Origin: an uncultured Hyphomicrobiales bacterium
GTDB lineage: Bacteria > Pseudomonadota > Alphaproteobacteria > Rhizobiales > Rhizobiaceae
Length of the DNA stretch: 64,000 bases
Direction of reading: 5' to 3'
NCBI GenBank assembly: GCA_943908365.1
Contig: CALTTH010000001.1
Location: forward strand, 62,001 to 126,000
The first letter of the stretch is position 1, and each line of letters begins with the position of its first letter. The translations under genes and the position numbers were made by a program. Positions 8,099 through 16,928 of the stretch are shown here, piece by piece. The notes beneath the pieces were generated by a model. That model saw nothing but the letters and a program-made list of their open reading frames with translations. It was not told where the DNA came from and did no database searches.

Positions 8099-9004
8099 TT
8101 ATTTCTGGCAGGCCGCGCAATAGAATGTAGAGCGTCCGCTCTGAGTGATCCTCTCGACCGTACCCCGGCAATCGGGAAAGCGGCAAGCATGGCCTTCTCG
8201 ATCATAGACCGAAAAGGAATGTTGGAAATATCCAAGCGAGCCGTCGGTCTGGATATGATCGCGCAGCGACGAGCCACCCGCTGCAATCGCATCAGCGATG
8301 ACGTCGCGTATGTGTCGCGTCAACTCTTCCAGAGCAGGCTTCGGCTTTCCCTTTTTGGTAACAAGCGTCGACGCCGCACGAAGCGGGGAAAGATGGGAGC
8401 GCCAGAGGGCTTCGCACACATAGATATTGCCAAGCCCCGCAATGAGTTTTTGGTCGAGCAGGGCACCTTTGAGCGGCTGCGTCTTTCCCTCAAAGCGGCT
8501 GGCTAGGTAGTCGGCGCTCAGAGCATTTCCGGTCGGCTCGGGACCAAGACCGGCGAAGGCGGGATAAAGGTCGATATCTGCACGGCGCACCAGATGCATG
8601 AAGCCGAAACGGCGCGGGTCATTATAAATGACGCGTATCTTGTCCGCGCCGCGCGCCAGATGAAAGATCACATGGTCGTGCTTGCCATCCTTGGAGCGCG
8701 GGTGGTGAAACTCGCCGGGTGTCTCACCAGGTGTTTGAGCCTCCTCATTTCCGCTTTCGATGCGGAATGAACCGGACATGCCGAGATGCGAGACGATGGT
8801 CAGGCCATTGTCGAGTTCGATCAGCAGATATTTCGCCCGGCGCCCGAGCGACAGGATCTCGCGACCTTCTACAAGTTCGGCAAAGCCTTCCGGAAAGGGA
8901 AAACGTAAGTCCGGGCGTGTAAGGAGCAGACGTTCGATTTGCGCGCCTTCCATGACGGGTGCTAAGCCGCGTCGAACGGTTTCCACTTCAGGCAATTCGG
9001 GCAT
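8099..9004 (-). CDS. mutM: Formamidopyrimidine-DNA glycosylase (MutM/Fpg)
   Basis: Base-excision repair enzyme that removes 8-oxoguanine and formamidopyrimidines and cuts the resulting abasic site. The N-terminus PELPEVETVRRGL supplies the catalytic Pro and Glu. The helix-two-turn-helix (LIAGLGNIYVCEALW) follows, and the C-terminal zinc finger CRFPDCRGTVERI...STFYCAAC completes the fold. At 301 residues it is slightly long for the family because of an insert near TPGETPGEFHHPRSKDG. The start ATG 9004 is fixed by the conserved PELPEVE. It diverges from ubiE. Confidence 0.96.
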   Translation of the reverse strand: MPELPEVETVRRGLAPVMEGAQIERLLLTRPDLRFPFPEGFAELVEGREILSLGRRAKYLLIELDNGLTIVSHLGMSGSFRIESGNEEAQTPGETPGEFHHPRSKDGKHDHVIFHLARGADKIRVIYNDPRRFGFMHLVRRADIDLYPAFAGLGPEPTGNALSADYLASRFEGKTQPLKGALLDQKLIAGLGNIYVCEALWRSHLSPLRAASTLVTKKGKPKPALEELTRHIRDVIADAIAAGGSSLRDHIQTDGSLGYFQHSFSVYDREGHACRFPDCRGTVERITQSGRSTFYCAACQK

Positions 9005-9202
9005 GGCACTCTCTTCACGTCTGGTTATCGCGGCAACCTTGTGGTCTATAGACGGCACACATACATGTCGCGGGCCATGTCTATGGTGCAACAGATAGCG
9101 TTGCAGAGCCGTTTCCGCTATGTGTTGGTTTAAAGAGTTAGAGTCCCTTATGCGTCGTAAAGGACGCACGGTACTCTAGTTGCAATTGAATGGAGACTGA
9201 TC

Positions 9203-9979
9203 ATGACCGAAGCCCGCACGACAGCCGAAGGCGGTATGGAAACCTCCTATGGCTTCCGTCAGGTCAATGAAGGCCAGAAGCAGGGCATGGTCAATGACGT
9301 CTTCCATAAGGTTGCCAAGCGCTATGACATCATGAATGACGTGATGTCAGCCGGGCTGCACCGGGTTTGGAAAGACGCCATGGTCGCCTCCCTTTCGCCC
9401 CGCAAGGACCCCTCCTACAAAGTTCTCGATGTGGCGGGCGGTACCGGCGATATTGCCTTCCGCATCGTCGAAGCGTCCAATCGTCTGGCGCATGCCACCG
9501 TTCTCGATATCAACGGCTCGATGCTCGGCGTCGGCGAGGAGCGCGCGGCCAAGAAAGGCCTGACGGAAAATCTGACCTTCGTCGAGGCCAATGCCGAAGA
9601 ACTGCCCTTCGAGGCCAACAGCTTCGATGCCTACACGGTCGCCTTCGGCATCCGCAATGTCCCGCGCATCGATGCGGCGCTGTCGGAAGCTTATCGTGTG
9701 CTGAAGCGCGGCGGACGTCTTCTGGTGCTGGAATTTTCCGAAGTGGAAATGCCGCTGCTCGACAAGGTTTATGACGCCTGGTCCTTCAACGCCATTCCGC
9801 AGTTCGGCAAGATGATCACCGGCGACGCCGAGCCCTACCAGTATCTGGTCGAGTCGATCCGCAAATTCCCACGGCAGGATGATTTCGCCGCCATGATCCG
9901 GACCGCGGGCTTTTCGCGCGTCAGCTACACCAACTATACCGGCGGAATTGCCGCCTTGCATTCCGGCTGGAAACTCTGA
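9203..9979 (+). CDS. ubiE: Ubiquinone/menaquinone biosynthesis C-methyltransferase UbiE
   Basis: SAM-dependent methyltransferase that adds the C-methyl group to the benzoquinol ring in ubiquinone synthesis. The 258 residues include the SAM site VLDVAGGTGDIAF at 74-86 and the UbiE signature regions VFHKVAKRYDIMNDVMSAGLHR (31-52) and AFGIRNVPR. GGAG precedes the ATG. The order ubiE-ubiB, 35 bp apart, marks a quinone operon that diverges from mutM. Confidence 0.96.
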   Translation: MTEARTTAEGGMETSYGFRQVNEGQKQGMVNDVFHKVAKRYDIMNDVMSAGLHRVWKDAMVASLSPRKDPSYKVLDVAGGTGDIAFRIVEASNRLAHATVLDINGSMLGVGEERAAKKGLTENLTFVEANAEELPFEANSFDAYTVAFGIRNVPRIDAALSEAYRVLKRGGRLLVLEFSEVEMPLLDKVYDAWSFNAIPQFGKMITGDAEPYQYLVESIRKFPRQDDFAAMIRTAGFSRVSYTNYTGGIAALHSGWKL

Positions 9980-10014
9980 TCGATGGCATTTCCAGGACAT
10001 AGCAGGGCATCCGC

Positions 10015-11589
10015 ATGAGCACGCTTGGCGCCTATTTTCGACTCGCCAAGGTTGGCTGGGTTCTCGTCCGCGAGGGTGTGGTTCTGGCGCTGCCCGACGA
10101 AGGGCTGCCCGCCTCTGCTAAATTCGTCAAGGGCATGTTGAAGCCGCTTGCGCGCAATAAGGCGTTGAGGAGTGGGCGCAGCGATCGACTCTCGAAGGCC
10201 GTCAGCCGTCTTGGACCCTCCTATGTCAAGATGGGCCAGTTCCTGGCGACCCGGCCGGATGTGGTTGGCGCGGACTTTGCCGAAGATCTTGCAGGTCTGC
10301 AGGACCGCATGGATTTCTTTCCCGTTGCTGCCGCCAAGGCCAACATCGAAGGCTCACTCGGTCGTCCGATCTCTGAGCTTTATGTGGAATTCGGCGATCC
10401 GATAGCCGCAGCCTCCATAGCCCAGGTTCACCCCGCCGTCATCGACACGCCGTCAGGGCGCAAGAAGGTGGCGGTCAAGGTAATTCGCCCTGGTGTGCGC
10501 CAGCGCTTCCAGGATGATCTGGAAGCCATGTATCTGGTGGCCGATCTGCAGCAGCGTTTCGTCCGCTCCGCCCGGCGTCTGCGACCCGTCGAAGTGACCA
10601 AGACGCTGGAGCAGACCACCAAGATCGAGATGGACCTCCGCCTCGAGGCGGCAGCTCTTTCCGAGCTTGCCGAAAACACCAAGGGTGACCCAGGCTTTCG
10701 TGTGCCGGAGGTGGATTGGGAACGCACCGGTCGCGACGTCGTCACCATGGAATGGATCGACGGCATCAAGATGTCGGATACGGATGGGCTGAGGGCGGCC
10801 GGTCACGACCTCAATGCGCTCGCCGATACCCTGATCCAGTCCTTCCTGCGCCACACGCTGCGCGACGGCTTCTTCCATGCGGACATGCATCCCGGAAACC
10901 TCTTCGTTGATCCGACGGGCATCATCGTCGCAGTCGACATGGGAATTGCCGGACGGTTGGGCAAAAAGGAACGTCGCTTTCTGGCGGAAATCCTCTATGG
11001 CTTTATCACGCGCGATTACATGCGCGTGGCTGAGGTGCATTTCGAAGCGGGCTATGTACCGGCCCACCATGACATGGCAAGCTTCGCCCAGGCGATCCGC
11101 GCCATCGGCGAGCCGATCCACGGCCAGCCCGCCGAAACCATTTCCATGGGCAAGCTCCTGACGCTGCTTTTCGAAGTCACCGAACTTTTCGACATGGAAA
11201 CGCGTCCCGAACTGGTCATGCTGCAAAAGACCATGGTCGTCGTCGAAGGCGTCTCACGTATCCTCAATCCGCGCTTCAACATGTGGAAGGCCGCAGACCC
11301 CGTCGTCAGCGGCTGGATCCGCGACAATCTCGGGCCGAAGCGTATCGTCACCGATCTGAAGGACGGCGTGAAGGCAGCGATCAAGCTGGCGGAAGCCGCA
11401 CCCGAGATTGCCGCCAAGACTGAAAAGCTGCATTCCGAACTGATGTATATGAGCGAAAAAGGCCTGCGCTTCGACGAGCGCACGGCGGAAGCCATCGGCA
11501 GGTCAGAAGCCCGTCACACCCGTTGGGGTCGCCTGGCACTCTGGGTGATTGCAGTGACGCTGATCTATATCGCTTTCAGGATCAGTTGA
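10015..11589 (+). CDS. ubiB: Ubiquinone biosynthesis regulatory protein kinase UbiB
   Basis: Atypical kinase-like (ABC1/ADCK) membrane protein needed for ubiquinone synthesis; it has ATPase activity and supports the membrane-bound Ubi complex. It shows the family KxGQ motif at 72-75 (YVKMGQFLATRPD), an Ala-rich nucleotide loop PIAAASIAQVH, and HADMHPGNLFVD plus VAVDMGIAGRLG as the kinase-like catalytic region. A hydrophobic C-terminal segment ends the 524-residue chain (LALWVIAVTLIYIAF). It follows ubiE closely and is read on the same strand. Confidence 0.94.
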   Translation: MSTLGAYFRLAKVGWVLVREGVVLALPDEGLPASAKFVKGMLKPLARNKALRSGRSDRLSKAVSRLGPSYVKMGQFLATRPDVVGADFAEDLAGLQDRMDFFPVAAAKANIEGSLGRPISELYVEFGDPIAAASIAQVHPAVIDTPSGRKKVAVKVIRPGVRQRFQDDLEAMYLVADLQQRFVRSARRLRPVEVTKTLEQTTKIEMDLRLEAAALSELAENTKGDPGFRVPEVDWERTGRDVVTMEWIDGIKMSDTDGLRAAGHDLNALADTLIQSFLRHTLRDGFFHADMHPGNLFVDPTGIIVAVDMGIAGRLGKKERRFLAEILYGFITRDYMRVAEVHFEAGYVPAHHDMASFAQAIRAIGEPIHGQPAETISMGKLLTLLFEVTELFDMETRPELVMLQKTMVVVEGVSRILNPRFNMWKAADPVVSGWIRDNLGPKRIVTDLKDGVKAAIKLAEAAPEIAAKTEKLHSELMYMSEKGLRFDERTAEAIGRSEARHTRWGRLALWVIAVTLIYIAFRIS

Positions 11590-11605
11590 TCCGGTGGCAA
11601 GCGGT

Positions 11606-11631
11606 GCGCTCTCCGGGCATTTGGAGAGCGC
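11606..11631. terminator. Hairpin between convergent ubiB and hemW
   Basis: The arms gcgctctcc and ggagagcgc (9 bp, perfect) enclose an 8-base loop in the 45-bp gap between the two stop codons. No T tract follows, so it may act as a weak or bidirectional 3'-end structure. Confidence 0.45.
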
Positions 11632-11634
11632 CCC

Positions 11635-12861
11635 TTACGCGAGATCGGCAACCACCGAATCCAGGATCAGCATGCCGGACGGCGTGCAGCGGACGCGCGA
11701 ATTTCCAAGCCGCTCGATAAAGCCGTGTTCCAGTAAAACCGCTTCGCGATCCGGGTCCAGATCGCGGCCCGAGAATTCGCTCCAGCGGGCGAGATCGACG
11801 CCTTCGCGAAGCCGCAGTCCCATCAAAAGCAGCTCGTCGGCCTGTTCGTCACGCCCCAGCATTTCCTGATCCACCATGCCGTGCCCATCGCGCTCCACGG
11901 CTTGCAGCCATGTTTCGGGGTGACGCTCGGTCGCGGTTGCCAGTTTGGCGCCGCCCTTGCTCAGACGTCCGTGGGCGCCGGGGCCGATACCGGCATAGTC
12001 GCCATAGCGCCAATAGGTCAGGTTGTGACGGCTTTCAGCACCGGGACGTGCGTGATTGGAAACCTCATAGGCCGGAAGACCGTGACGTGCGGTAATCTCC
12101 TGCGTCGCCTCGTAAAGCACAGCCGACTGTTCGCCATCCGGAACGATCAGCTTGCCCGCCTTGTGGAGACCGTAGAAGGCCGTGCCTTCCTCGATCGTCA
12201 ACTGGTAGAGCGACAGATGATCGACGGCATAGGAGATGGCCTCTTCGAGCTCCTTCTCCCATTCATCAACTGTCTGATTGGGGCGGGCATAGATGAGATC
12301 GAAGGACATGCGCGGAAAGATTTCGCGCGCCAGCCGAATAGCTTTCAGCGCATCGGCCACATCATGCAGGCGGCCAAGGAACTTCAGATCCCGGTCGTTC
12401 AGCGCCTGCACACCCATGGAAACACGGTTGATGCCGGCAGCCCTGTAGCCACGAAAGCGTTCCGCTTCCACGCTGGAGGGATTGGCCTCCATCGTAATCT
12501 CGATGCCGTCCGGCACGCGCCAGAAGCGGGCGATACCATCCAGAATGGCGCCGACCGTCTGCGGGTCCATCAGCGACGGCGTGCCGCCGCCCATGAAAAT
12601 GCTGGTGACGACCTTCGGGCCGCTCAACCGCCGCATCGTTTCCATTTCGCGCAGGAAGGCGGCGACGAAGCGCTCCTGATCCACCGGCTGGTGGCGGACA
12701 TGGCTGTTGAAATCGCAATAGGGACACTTGGCCGCGCAGAAGGGCCAGTGAACATAGATGCCGAAGCCGGGCTCACCCGTATCCGGCAGAAGGTCCGCAT
12801 ATCCGGACGGATGTGCGCCGGGCGCAGAAGAAAGGCCGCTCCCGGTCATCGCGATGCTCAT
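11635..12861 (-). CDS. hemW: Radical SAM haem chaperone HemW
   Basis: HemN-like radical SAM protein that binds haem and helps deliver it, for example to respiratory enzymes; older annotations call it oxygen-independent coproporphyrinogen oxidase. The 4Fe-4S motif CAAKCPYC is at residues 42-49, followed by DFNSHV. HemW-type proteins keep this CxxxCxxC but lack the N-terminal Cys of true HemN, which fits here. The product is 408 residues. The start overlaps the end of rdgB by 4 bp, so the two are coupled. A true HemN activity is unlikely but cannot be excluded. Confidence 0.9.
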   Translation of the reverse strand: MSIAMTGSGLSSAPGAHPSGYADLLPDTGEPGFGIYVHWPFCAAKCPYCDFNSHVRHQPVDQERFVAAFLREMETMRRLSGPKVVTSIFMGGGTPSLMDPQTVGAILDGIARFWRVPDGIEITMEANPSSVEAERFRGYRAAGINRVSMGVQALNDRDLKFLGRLHDVADALKAIRLAREIFPRMSFDLIYARPNQTVDEWEKELEEAISYAVDHLSLYQLTIEEGTAFYGLHKAGKLIVPDGEQSAVLYEATQEITARHGLPAYEVSNHARPGAESRHNLTYWRYGDYAGIGPGAHGRLSKGGAKLATATERHPETWLQAVERDGHGMVDQEMLGRDEQADELLLMGLRLREGVDLARWSEFSGRDLDPDREAVLLEHGFIERLGNSRVRCTPSGMLILDSVVADLA

Positions 12862-13502
12862 GCCTCCAGGCAGGTTTCGACGAAGGTCTTGAAGGCGCGT
12901 GCGCGGTGTGACAGCGCCGTCGCATCGCCCTGGCGCCAGCCATGCTTTTCGTCGGATGTCATTTCGCCGAAGCTGGTTGCGTAGCCTTCTGGCTGGAAGA
13001 TCGGATCGTAGCCGAAACCGCTCGTGCCGCGCGGCGGCCAGACGATTGTGCCTTCCACCTCACCGCGGAAAAACTCGGCATGGCCGTCCGGCCACGCCAG
13101 GCAAAGAACGCTGACGAAGCGGCCGGTGCGCTGCTCCGGTGTCGTAGCACCGCGATCCTGAAGCGCGTCTTCGACCTTTTGCATCGCCATGGCGAAATCG
13201 CGTGTGCCACTGCCGGTTTCCGCCCAGTCCGCAGTGTAGACGCCCGGCGCGCCGTCCAGCGCGTCGATCACCAGACCGGAATCGTCGGAGAGTGCTGGCA
13301 TGCCGGACGCCTTGGCCGATGCGAGCGCCTTGATCGCCGCATTTTCTTCAAAAGTCGTGCCGGTTTCAGCCGGCTCTTCGAAATTCAGCTCGGCGGCCGA
13401 TTTTGCCGAAAAGCCCAGAGGGCCGATCAGGTCGGCGATCTCGGCGATCTTGCCCTTGTTGTGGCTGGCAACGACGATGGTTCTTGTATCAAGCTTGCGC
13501 AT
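12858..13502 (-). CDS. rdgB: RdgB/HAM1 non-canonical purine NTP pyrophosphatase
   Basis: House-cleaning enzyme that hydrolyses dITP, ITP and XTP to monophosphates and so prevents their incorporation into nucleic acids. The substrate-binding N-terminus VVASHNKGKIAEI, the catalytic ALSDDSGLVIDALDG region, and GFGYDPIFQPEGY/SHRARAF near the end are all present in 214 residues. ATG 13502 (MRKLDTRTIVVAS) is preceded by GGGAAAAG; a longer reading from 13577 would overlap rph. It sits in the run rph-rdgB-hemW. Confidence 0.95.
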   Translation of the reverse strand: MRKLDTRTIVVASHNKGKIAEIADLIGPLGFSAKSAAELNFEEPAETGTTFEENAAIKALASAKASGMPALSDDSGLVIDALDGAPGVYTADWAETGSGTRDFAMAMQKVEDALQDRGATTPEQRTGRFVSVLCLAWPDGHAEFFRGEVEGTIVWPPRGTSGFGYDPIFQPEGYATSFGEMTSDEKHGWRQGDATALSHRARAFKTFVETCLEA

Positions 13503-13515
13503 TGTCTTTTCCCGT

Positions 13516-14232
13516 TCAGGCGATTGCCTGCTTCTGCATCTCGACGAGTTCCGCACAGCCAGCCTTGGCAAGGCCAAGCAGGGTCAGGAATTCCTCTTCC
13601 GAGAATGGCTTGCCCTCGGCGGTGCCCTGAATTTCGACGATGCCGCCAGAGCCGGTGATGACGAAGTTGGCGTCGGTCTCCGCAGAGGAATCTTCCAGGT
13701 AATCGAGATCTATCACCGGCTGATTGGCGAAGATGCCGCAGGAAATGGCGGCGATATGGTCCTTCAGAACCTTTTCGACCTTCAGCATGTTGCGGCTTTC
13801 CATCCACTTCAGACAGTCGTGAAGGGCAATCCAGGCACCGGTGATGGAAGCGGTGCGCGTACCACCATCGGCCTGGATGACGTCGCAGTCGATGCTGATC
13901 TGGCGTTCGCCAAGGGCTTGCAGATCGACGACTGCGCGCAGCGAACGGCCGATCAGGCGCTGGATTTCCTGCGTTCTGCCGCCTTGCTTGCCGGACGATG
14001 CTTCGCGCTTCATGCGCTCGTTGGTGGAGCGGGGAAGCATGCCATATTCAGCTGTAACCCAGCCCTTGCCACTGTTGCGCAGCCATGGCGGCGTCTTTTC
14101 CTCGAGGCTGGCGGTGACCAGAACATGCGTATCGCCGAACTTGACGAGACAGGAGCCTTCGGCATGCTTGGAGAAGTTGCGCTCGAAGGATACCTTACGC
14201 ATCTGGTCGGTTTTTCTGCCTGAGGGCCGCAT
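13516..14232 (-). CDS. rph: Ribonuclease PH
   Basis: Phosphate-dependent 3'-5' exoribonuclease that trims tRNA precursors and degrades structured RNA. The 238 residues begin MRPSGR and keep family motifs: the RNA/phosphate-binding MLPRSTNERMKREASSGKQGGRTQEIQRLIGRSL region, SIDCDVIQADGGTRTASITGAW in the core, and the C-terminal DANFV...IQGTAEG stretch. It opens the minus-strand group rph-rdgB-hemW and diverges from hrcA. Confidence 0.97.
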   Translation of the reverse strand: MRPSGRKTDQMRKVSFERNFSKHAEGSCLVKFGDTHVLVTASLEEKTPPWLRNSGKGWVTAEYGMLPRSTNERMKREASSGKQGGRTQEIQRLIGRSLRAVVDLQALGERQISIDCDVIQADGGTRTASITGAWIALHDCLKWMESRNMLKVEKVLKDHIAAISCGIFANQPVIDLDYLEDSSAETDANFVITGSGGIVEIQGTAEGKPFSEEEFLTLLGLAKAGCAELVEMQKQAIA

Positions 14233-14398
14233 ATCGTTTCTCTCCGTCTCATAACTTCCCGCCTTCTAAGGTCAGGGCGACGCTTTTGCAAAGGAAAAGC
14301 GGAAGAGCAGGGCCTAGAGCCGAATTTCCATTTTCACTTGGAAGACCGAGTGACTATATTCAAGACAGTCAAAAACAGCTTGGGGAAGAACGAGCGGC

Positions 14399-15490
14399 AT
14401 GGGCATAACTCCTCCCATTGGCAAAGAGCCAGGTGCGCTTCTGGACGATCGCTCACGTGAAATCTTCAGGCGCATTGTGGAAGGCTATCTGGAAACGGGC
14501 GAACCGCTCGGTTCGCGTAGTCTCTCTCGCCTGCTTCCCATGTCGCTGTCGCCAGCGTCTGTGCGTAACGTCATGAGCGATCTGGAGGAGCTCGGTCTCA
14601 TCTATTCGCCGCATGTCAGCGCCGGCCGCCTGCCCACCCAGACCGGGCTTCGCTTCTTCGTCGATGCCTTTATGCAGGTGGGCGAACTGCCAGAGGCCGA
14701 GCGCGCCAATATCGACCGGCATATCGGCCCGATCTCCGGGCGCGAACAGTCTCTCGAGGGCCTGCTGTATGAAGCAAGCAGCATGCTGTCGGGCATGTCG
14801 CGCGGGGCAGGGCTGGTGCTGACCGCCAAGAACGATGCCGTCCTCAAACATGTGGAGTTCATCCGGCTGGAGCCGACCAAGGCGCTCGCCGTTCTGGTTG
14901 GCGACCATAACCAGGTCGAAAACCGCATCATCAAGCTGCCGGCCGGCATCACTTCGTCGCAATTGACTGAGGCCGCCAACTTCATCAACGCGCATCTCGG
15001 CGGCCAGACGTTGCCGGAACTGCGCAGCCAGATAGCCCGACAGAAGAACGAGCTTCACAGCGCGCTGAGCACGCTGGCTCAGGATCTGGTCGAGCGGGGG
15101 CTCGCCGTCTGGTCCGGTGACAATGAGGAAGGCAAGCTTGGGCGTCTGATCGTGCGCGGCCGCTCCAATCTTCTCGAGGGGCTTGCCGGCGAAGAAGATA
15201 TCGACCGCGTTCGTCTTCTCTTCGACGATCTGGAGCGCAAGGAAAACCTGATTGAGATCCTCACTCTGGCAGAGACCGGCTCCGGGGTCAGGATTTTCAT
15301 CGGCTCGGAAAATAAGTTGTTTTCCCTTTCGGGCTCATCGCTGATCGTTGCGCCCTATAAGGACGACGAGAACCGGGTCGTCGGCGCTGTCGGGGTGATC
15401 GGTCCCACACGGCTGAACTATTCCCGCATCGTGCCGATGGTGGATTACACCGCCCAGATCATGGCGCGGCTTTCAACCAAGCGGCGTTAG
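14399..15490 (+). CDS. hrcA: Heat-inducible transcription repressor HrcA
   Basis: Winged-helix repressor that binds CIRCE inverted repeats before groESL and related genes and is tuned by GroEL. The N-terminal winged helix (REIFRRIVEGYLETGEPLGSRSLSR, then SPASVRNVMSDLEELG) and the LIYSPHVSAGRLPTQTGLRFFVD motif are classic HrcA. The length of 363 residues is normal. I found no CIRCE element before hrcA or grpE, so its targets lie elsewhere. grpE follows 153 bp downstream. Confidence 0.96.
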   Translation: MGITPPIGKEPGALLDDRSREIFRRIVEGYLETGEPLGSRSLSRLLPMSLSPASVRNVMSDLEELGLIYSPHVSAGRLPTQTGLRFFVDAFMQVGELPEAERANIDRHIGPISGREQSLEGLLYEASSMLSGMSRGAGLVLTAKNDAVLKHVEFIRLEPTKALAVLVGDHNQVENRIIKLPAGITSSQLTEAANFINAHLGGQTLPELRSQIARQKNELHSALSTLAQDLVERGLAVWSGDNEEGKLGRLIVRGRSNLLEGLAGEEDIDRVRLLFDDLERKENLIEILTLAETGSGVRIFIGSENKLFSLSGSSLIVAPYKDDENRVVGAVGVIGPTRLNYSRIVPMVDYTAQIMARLSTKRR

Positions 15491-15522
15491 ACCGTTTCCA
15501 TTTGAAAAGGAGACGGTCTAAC
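15486..15522. repeat. Stable stem-loop spanning the hrcA stop codon
   Basis: The arms gttagaccgt (15486-15495) and acggtctaac (15513-15522) are perfect and extend inward with ttcc/ggag (one T-G pair), giving about 14 paired bases and a 9-base loop. The hrcA TAG lies inside the left arm. No T tract follows, so this looks like a dispersed palindrome or a 3'-end processing structure rather than a terminator. Confidence 0.55.
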
Positions 15523-15533
15523 CGCGCAGGTCG

Positions 15534-15561
15534 CTTGAAAAACCGTTCCTTTTTCCCGTAA
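15534..15561 (+). promoter_or_regulatory. Possible sigma-32 (RpoH) promoter for grpE
   Basis: CTTGAA at 15534-15539, a 16-base spacer, then CCGTAA at 15556-15561. This resembles the RpoH pattern CTTGAA-N(16-17)-CCATAT (full -35 match, partial -10 match) and lies about 80 bp upstream of the grpE start. Confidence 0.4.
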
Positions 15562-15643
15562 GCCTTGATTTTTGCATGGCAAGGCTCGATATCGGGCTCA
15601 ATCTCATTGCAAGCCACAATACACATGTAATTTGGAGAACGTC

Positions 15644-16279
15644 ATGACTGATGACACCAACAAGACCGGACCTGACGCAGGCGCTGCCGACGAAGCAGTG
15701 GAAGCGACCACGGCGGAGAATGCGGTGCCGGAGCAGGCAGAACCCGATCCGATCGATGTGCTGAAGGCGGAAAATGCCGATCTTCGCGACAAATTCCTGC
15801 GCCTGGCCGCTGAGATGGACAATCTTCGCCGTCGTACCGAACGCGAGGTCAAGGATGCGAAGGCCTATTCCGTTGCCGGCTTTGCGCGTGACATGCTGGC
15901 CGTCTCCGACAATCTTCGCCGCGCGCTCGACACCATCCCGGAAGAACTGAAGACAAGCGCCGAGGCCAATATCAAGGGCCTGATCGAAGGCGTCGATATG
16001 ACGGAACGCTCCATGCTCTCCGCACTTGAGCGTCACGGCGTGAAGAAGATCGACGCCGAGGGTGAAAAATTCGATCCGAACTTCCACCAGGCCATGTTCG
16101 AAATCCCCAACACGAGCGTGCCGAACAACACCGTCGTCCAGGTGGTGCAGGCTGGGTTCACCATCGGCGACCGCGTTCTGCGCCCGGCCATGGTCGGCGT
16201 TTCCAAGGGTGGACCTAAGGCTGAAGTGCCTGCCGGCGCTGAACCCGGCACGAGCGTCTTCAATGAGAAAGACGCGTGA
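15644..16279 (+). CDS. grpE: Nucleotide exchange factor GrpE
   Basis: Co-chaperone that releases ADP from DnaK. The 211-residue product has an acidic, disordered N-terminus, the long coiled coil (LKAENADLRDKFLRLAAEMDN and onward) and the C-terminal beta domain with the signature FDPNFHQAMFE and NNTVVQVVQAGFTIGDRVLRPAMV. ATG 15644 is chosen for GGAG 8 bases upstream; an in-frame ATG at 15572 would add a non-conserved leader. A strong terminator follows. Confidence 0.97.
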   Translation: MTDDTNKTGPDAGAADEAVEATTAENAVPEQAEPDPIDVLKAENADLRDKFLRLAAEMDNLRRRTEREVKDAKAYSVAGFARDMLAVSDNLRRALDTIPEELKTSAEANIKGLIEGVDMTERSMLSALERHGVKKIDAEGEKFDPNFHQAMFEIPNTSVPNNTVVQVVQAGFTIGDRVLRPAMVGVSKGGPKAEVPAGAEPGTSVFNEKDA

Positions 16280-16314
16280 GCGCTTCCGCTCGCGCCAATA
16301 TGACTGAATAGTCA

Positions 16315-16355
16315 AAGGCCCGGATATCGCATCGATATCCGGGCCTTGTCTTTTT
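16315..16355 (+). terminator. grpE intrinsic terminator
   Basis: The arms aaggcccggatatcg and cgatatccgggcctt form a perfect 15-bp stem with a 3-base loop, followed by gtcttttt. It lies between the convergent genes grpE and ptsN. Confidence 0.9.
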
Positions 16356-16398
16356 GCTGTAAATGTCAAGACGGCGTCCATGAAGCCTGTTTCGGCGT

Positions 16399-16860
16399 TC
16401 AGGCGGCGTTCACCTGCTCTTGATTAAGAAAGGTGTAGATCGCTGTATCGGAATCGGTCGCGCGCAGTTTCGCCACCAGTTCCGGGTCGCGCAGAACGCG
16501 GGCAATCCGCGACAGGGCTTTCAGGTGGTCGGCGCCAGCACCTTCCGGCGCGAGCAGAAGAAATACGAGATCGACCGGCTGGTCGTCGAGTGCTTCGAAG
16601 TCGACGGGTGTTTCCAGGCGTGCGAAGACGCCGGTAATGGAGGAAATGCTGCTGAGCTTTCCATGGGGAATGGCAATGCCATGACCGACGCCGGTGGAGC
16701 CGAGCCGCTCACGCTGCAAGATGACGTCGAATACGTCCCGCTCGGAAACCCCGGTGATACGGGATGCCTTTGCTGCCAGTTCCTGAAGGAGTTGCTTCTT
16801 GGAATTGACCTTTAGCGCGGGAATAATCGCATCTTGGTGCAGCAAATCTGCCAATGCCAT
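16399..16860 (-). CDS. ptsN: PTS IIA-like nitrogen regulatory protein PtsN (EIIA-Ntr)
   Basis: Phosphoryl acceptor of the nitrogen-related PTS (PtsP-PtsO-PtsN), which controls potassium uptake, metabolism and stress regulators in proteobacteria. The phosphorylation site His is in GVGHGIAIPHGKL; RERLGSTGVGHG upstream is also typical. The 153-residue length fits. ATG 16860 (MALADLLHQDAII) has AAGGA 7 bases upstream; ATG 16875 would add five residues (MKEKE). It is the last gene of lptC-lptA-lptB-rpoN-hpf-ptsN, the arrangement found in many proteobacteria. Confidence 0.95.
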   Translation of the reverse strand: MALADLLHQDAIIPALKVNSKKQLLQELAAKASRITGVSERDVFDVILQRERLGSTGVGHGIAIPHGKLSSISSITGVFARLETPVDFEALDDQPVDLVFLLLAPEGAGADHLKALSRIARVLRDPELVAKLRATDSDTAIYTFLNQEQVNAA

Positions 16861-16928
16861 TTCTTTTTCCTTCATGCCATCGAGACGAACCGGAAGACGC
16901 TTGAGGGCGCCTTCCGGGTCCTTAGACT

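Noticed and set aside
10108..10200. Short out-of-frame open frames inside ubiB and other genes
   Set aside because: No ribosome site, no family pattern, and they lie wholly within well-supported genes.
14233..14398. CIRCE operator before hrcA
   Set aside because: No TTAGCACTC-N9-GAGTGCTAA or close variant is present; gagtgact near 14348 is only a partial coincidence.
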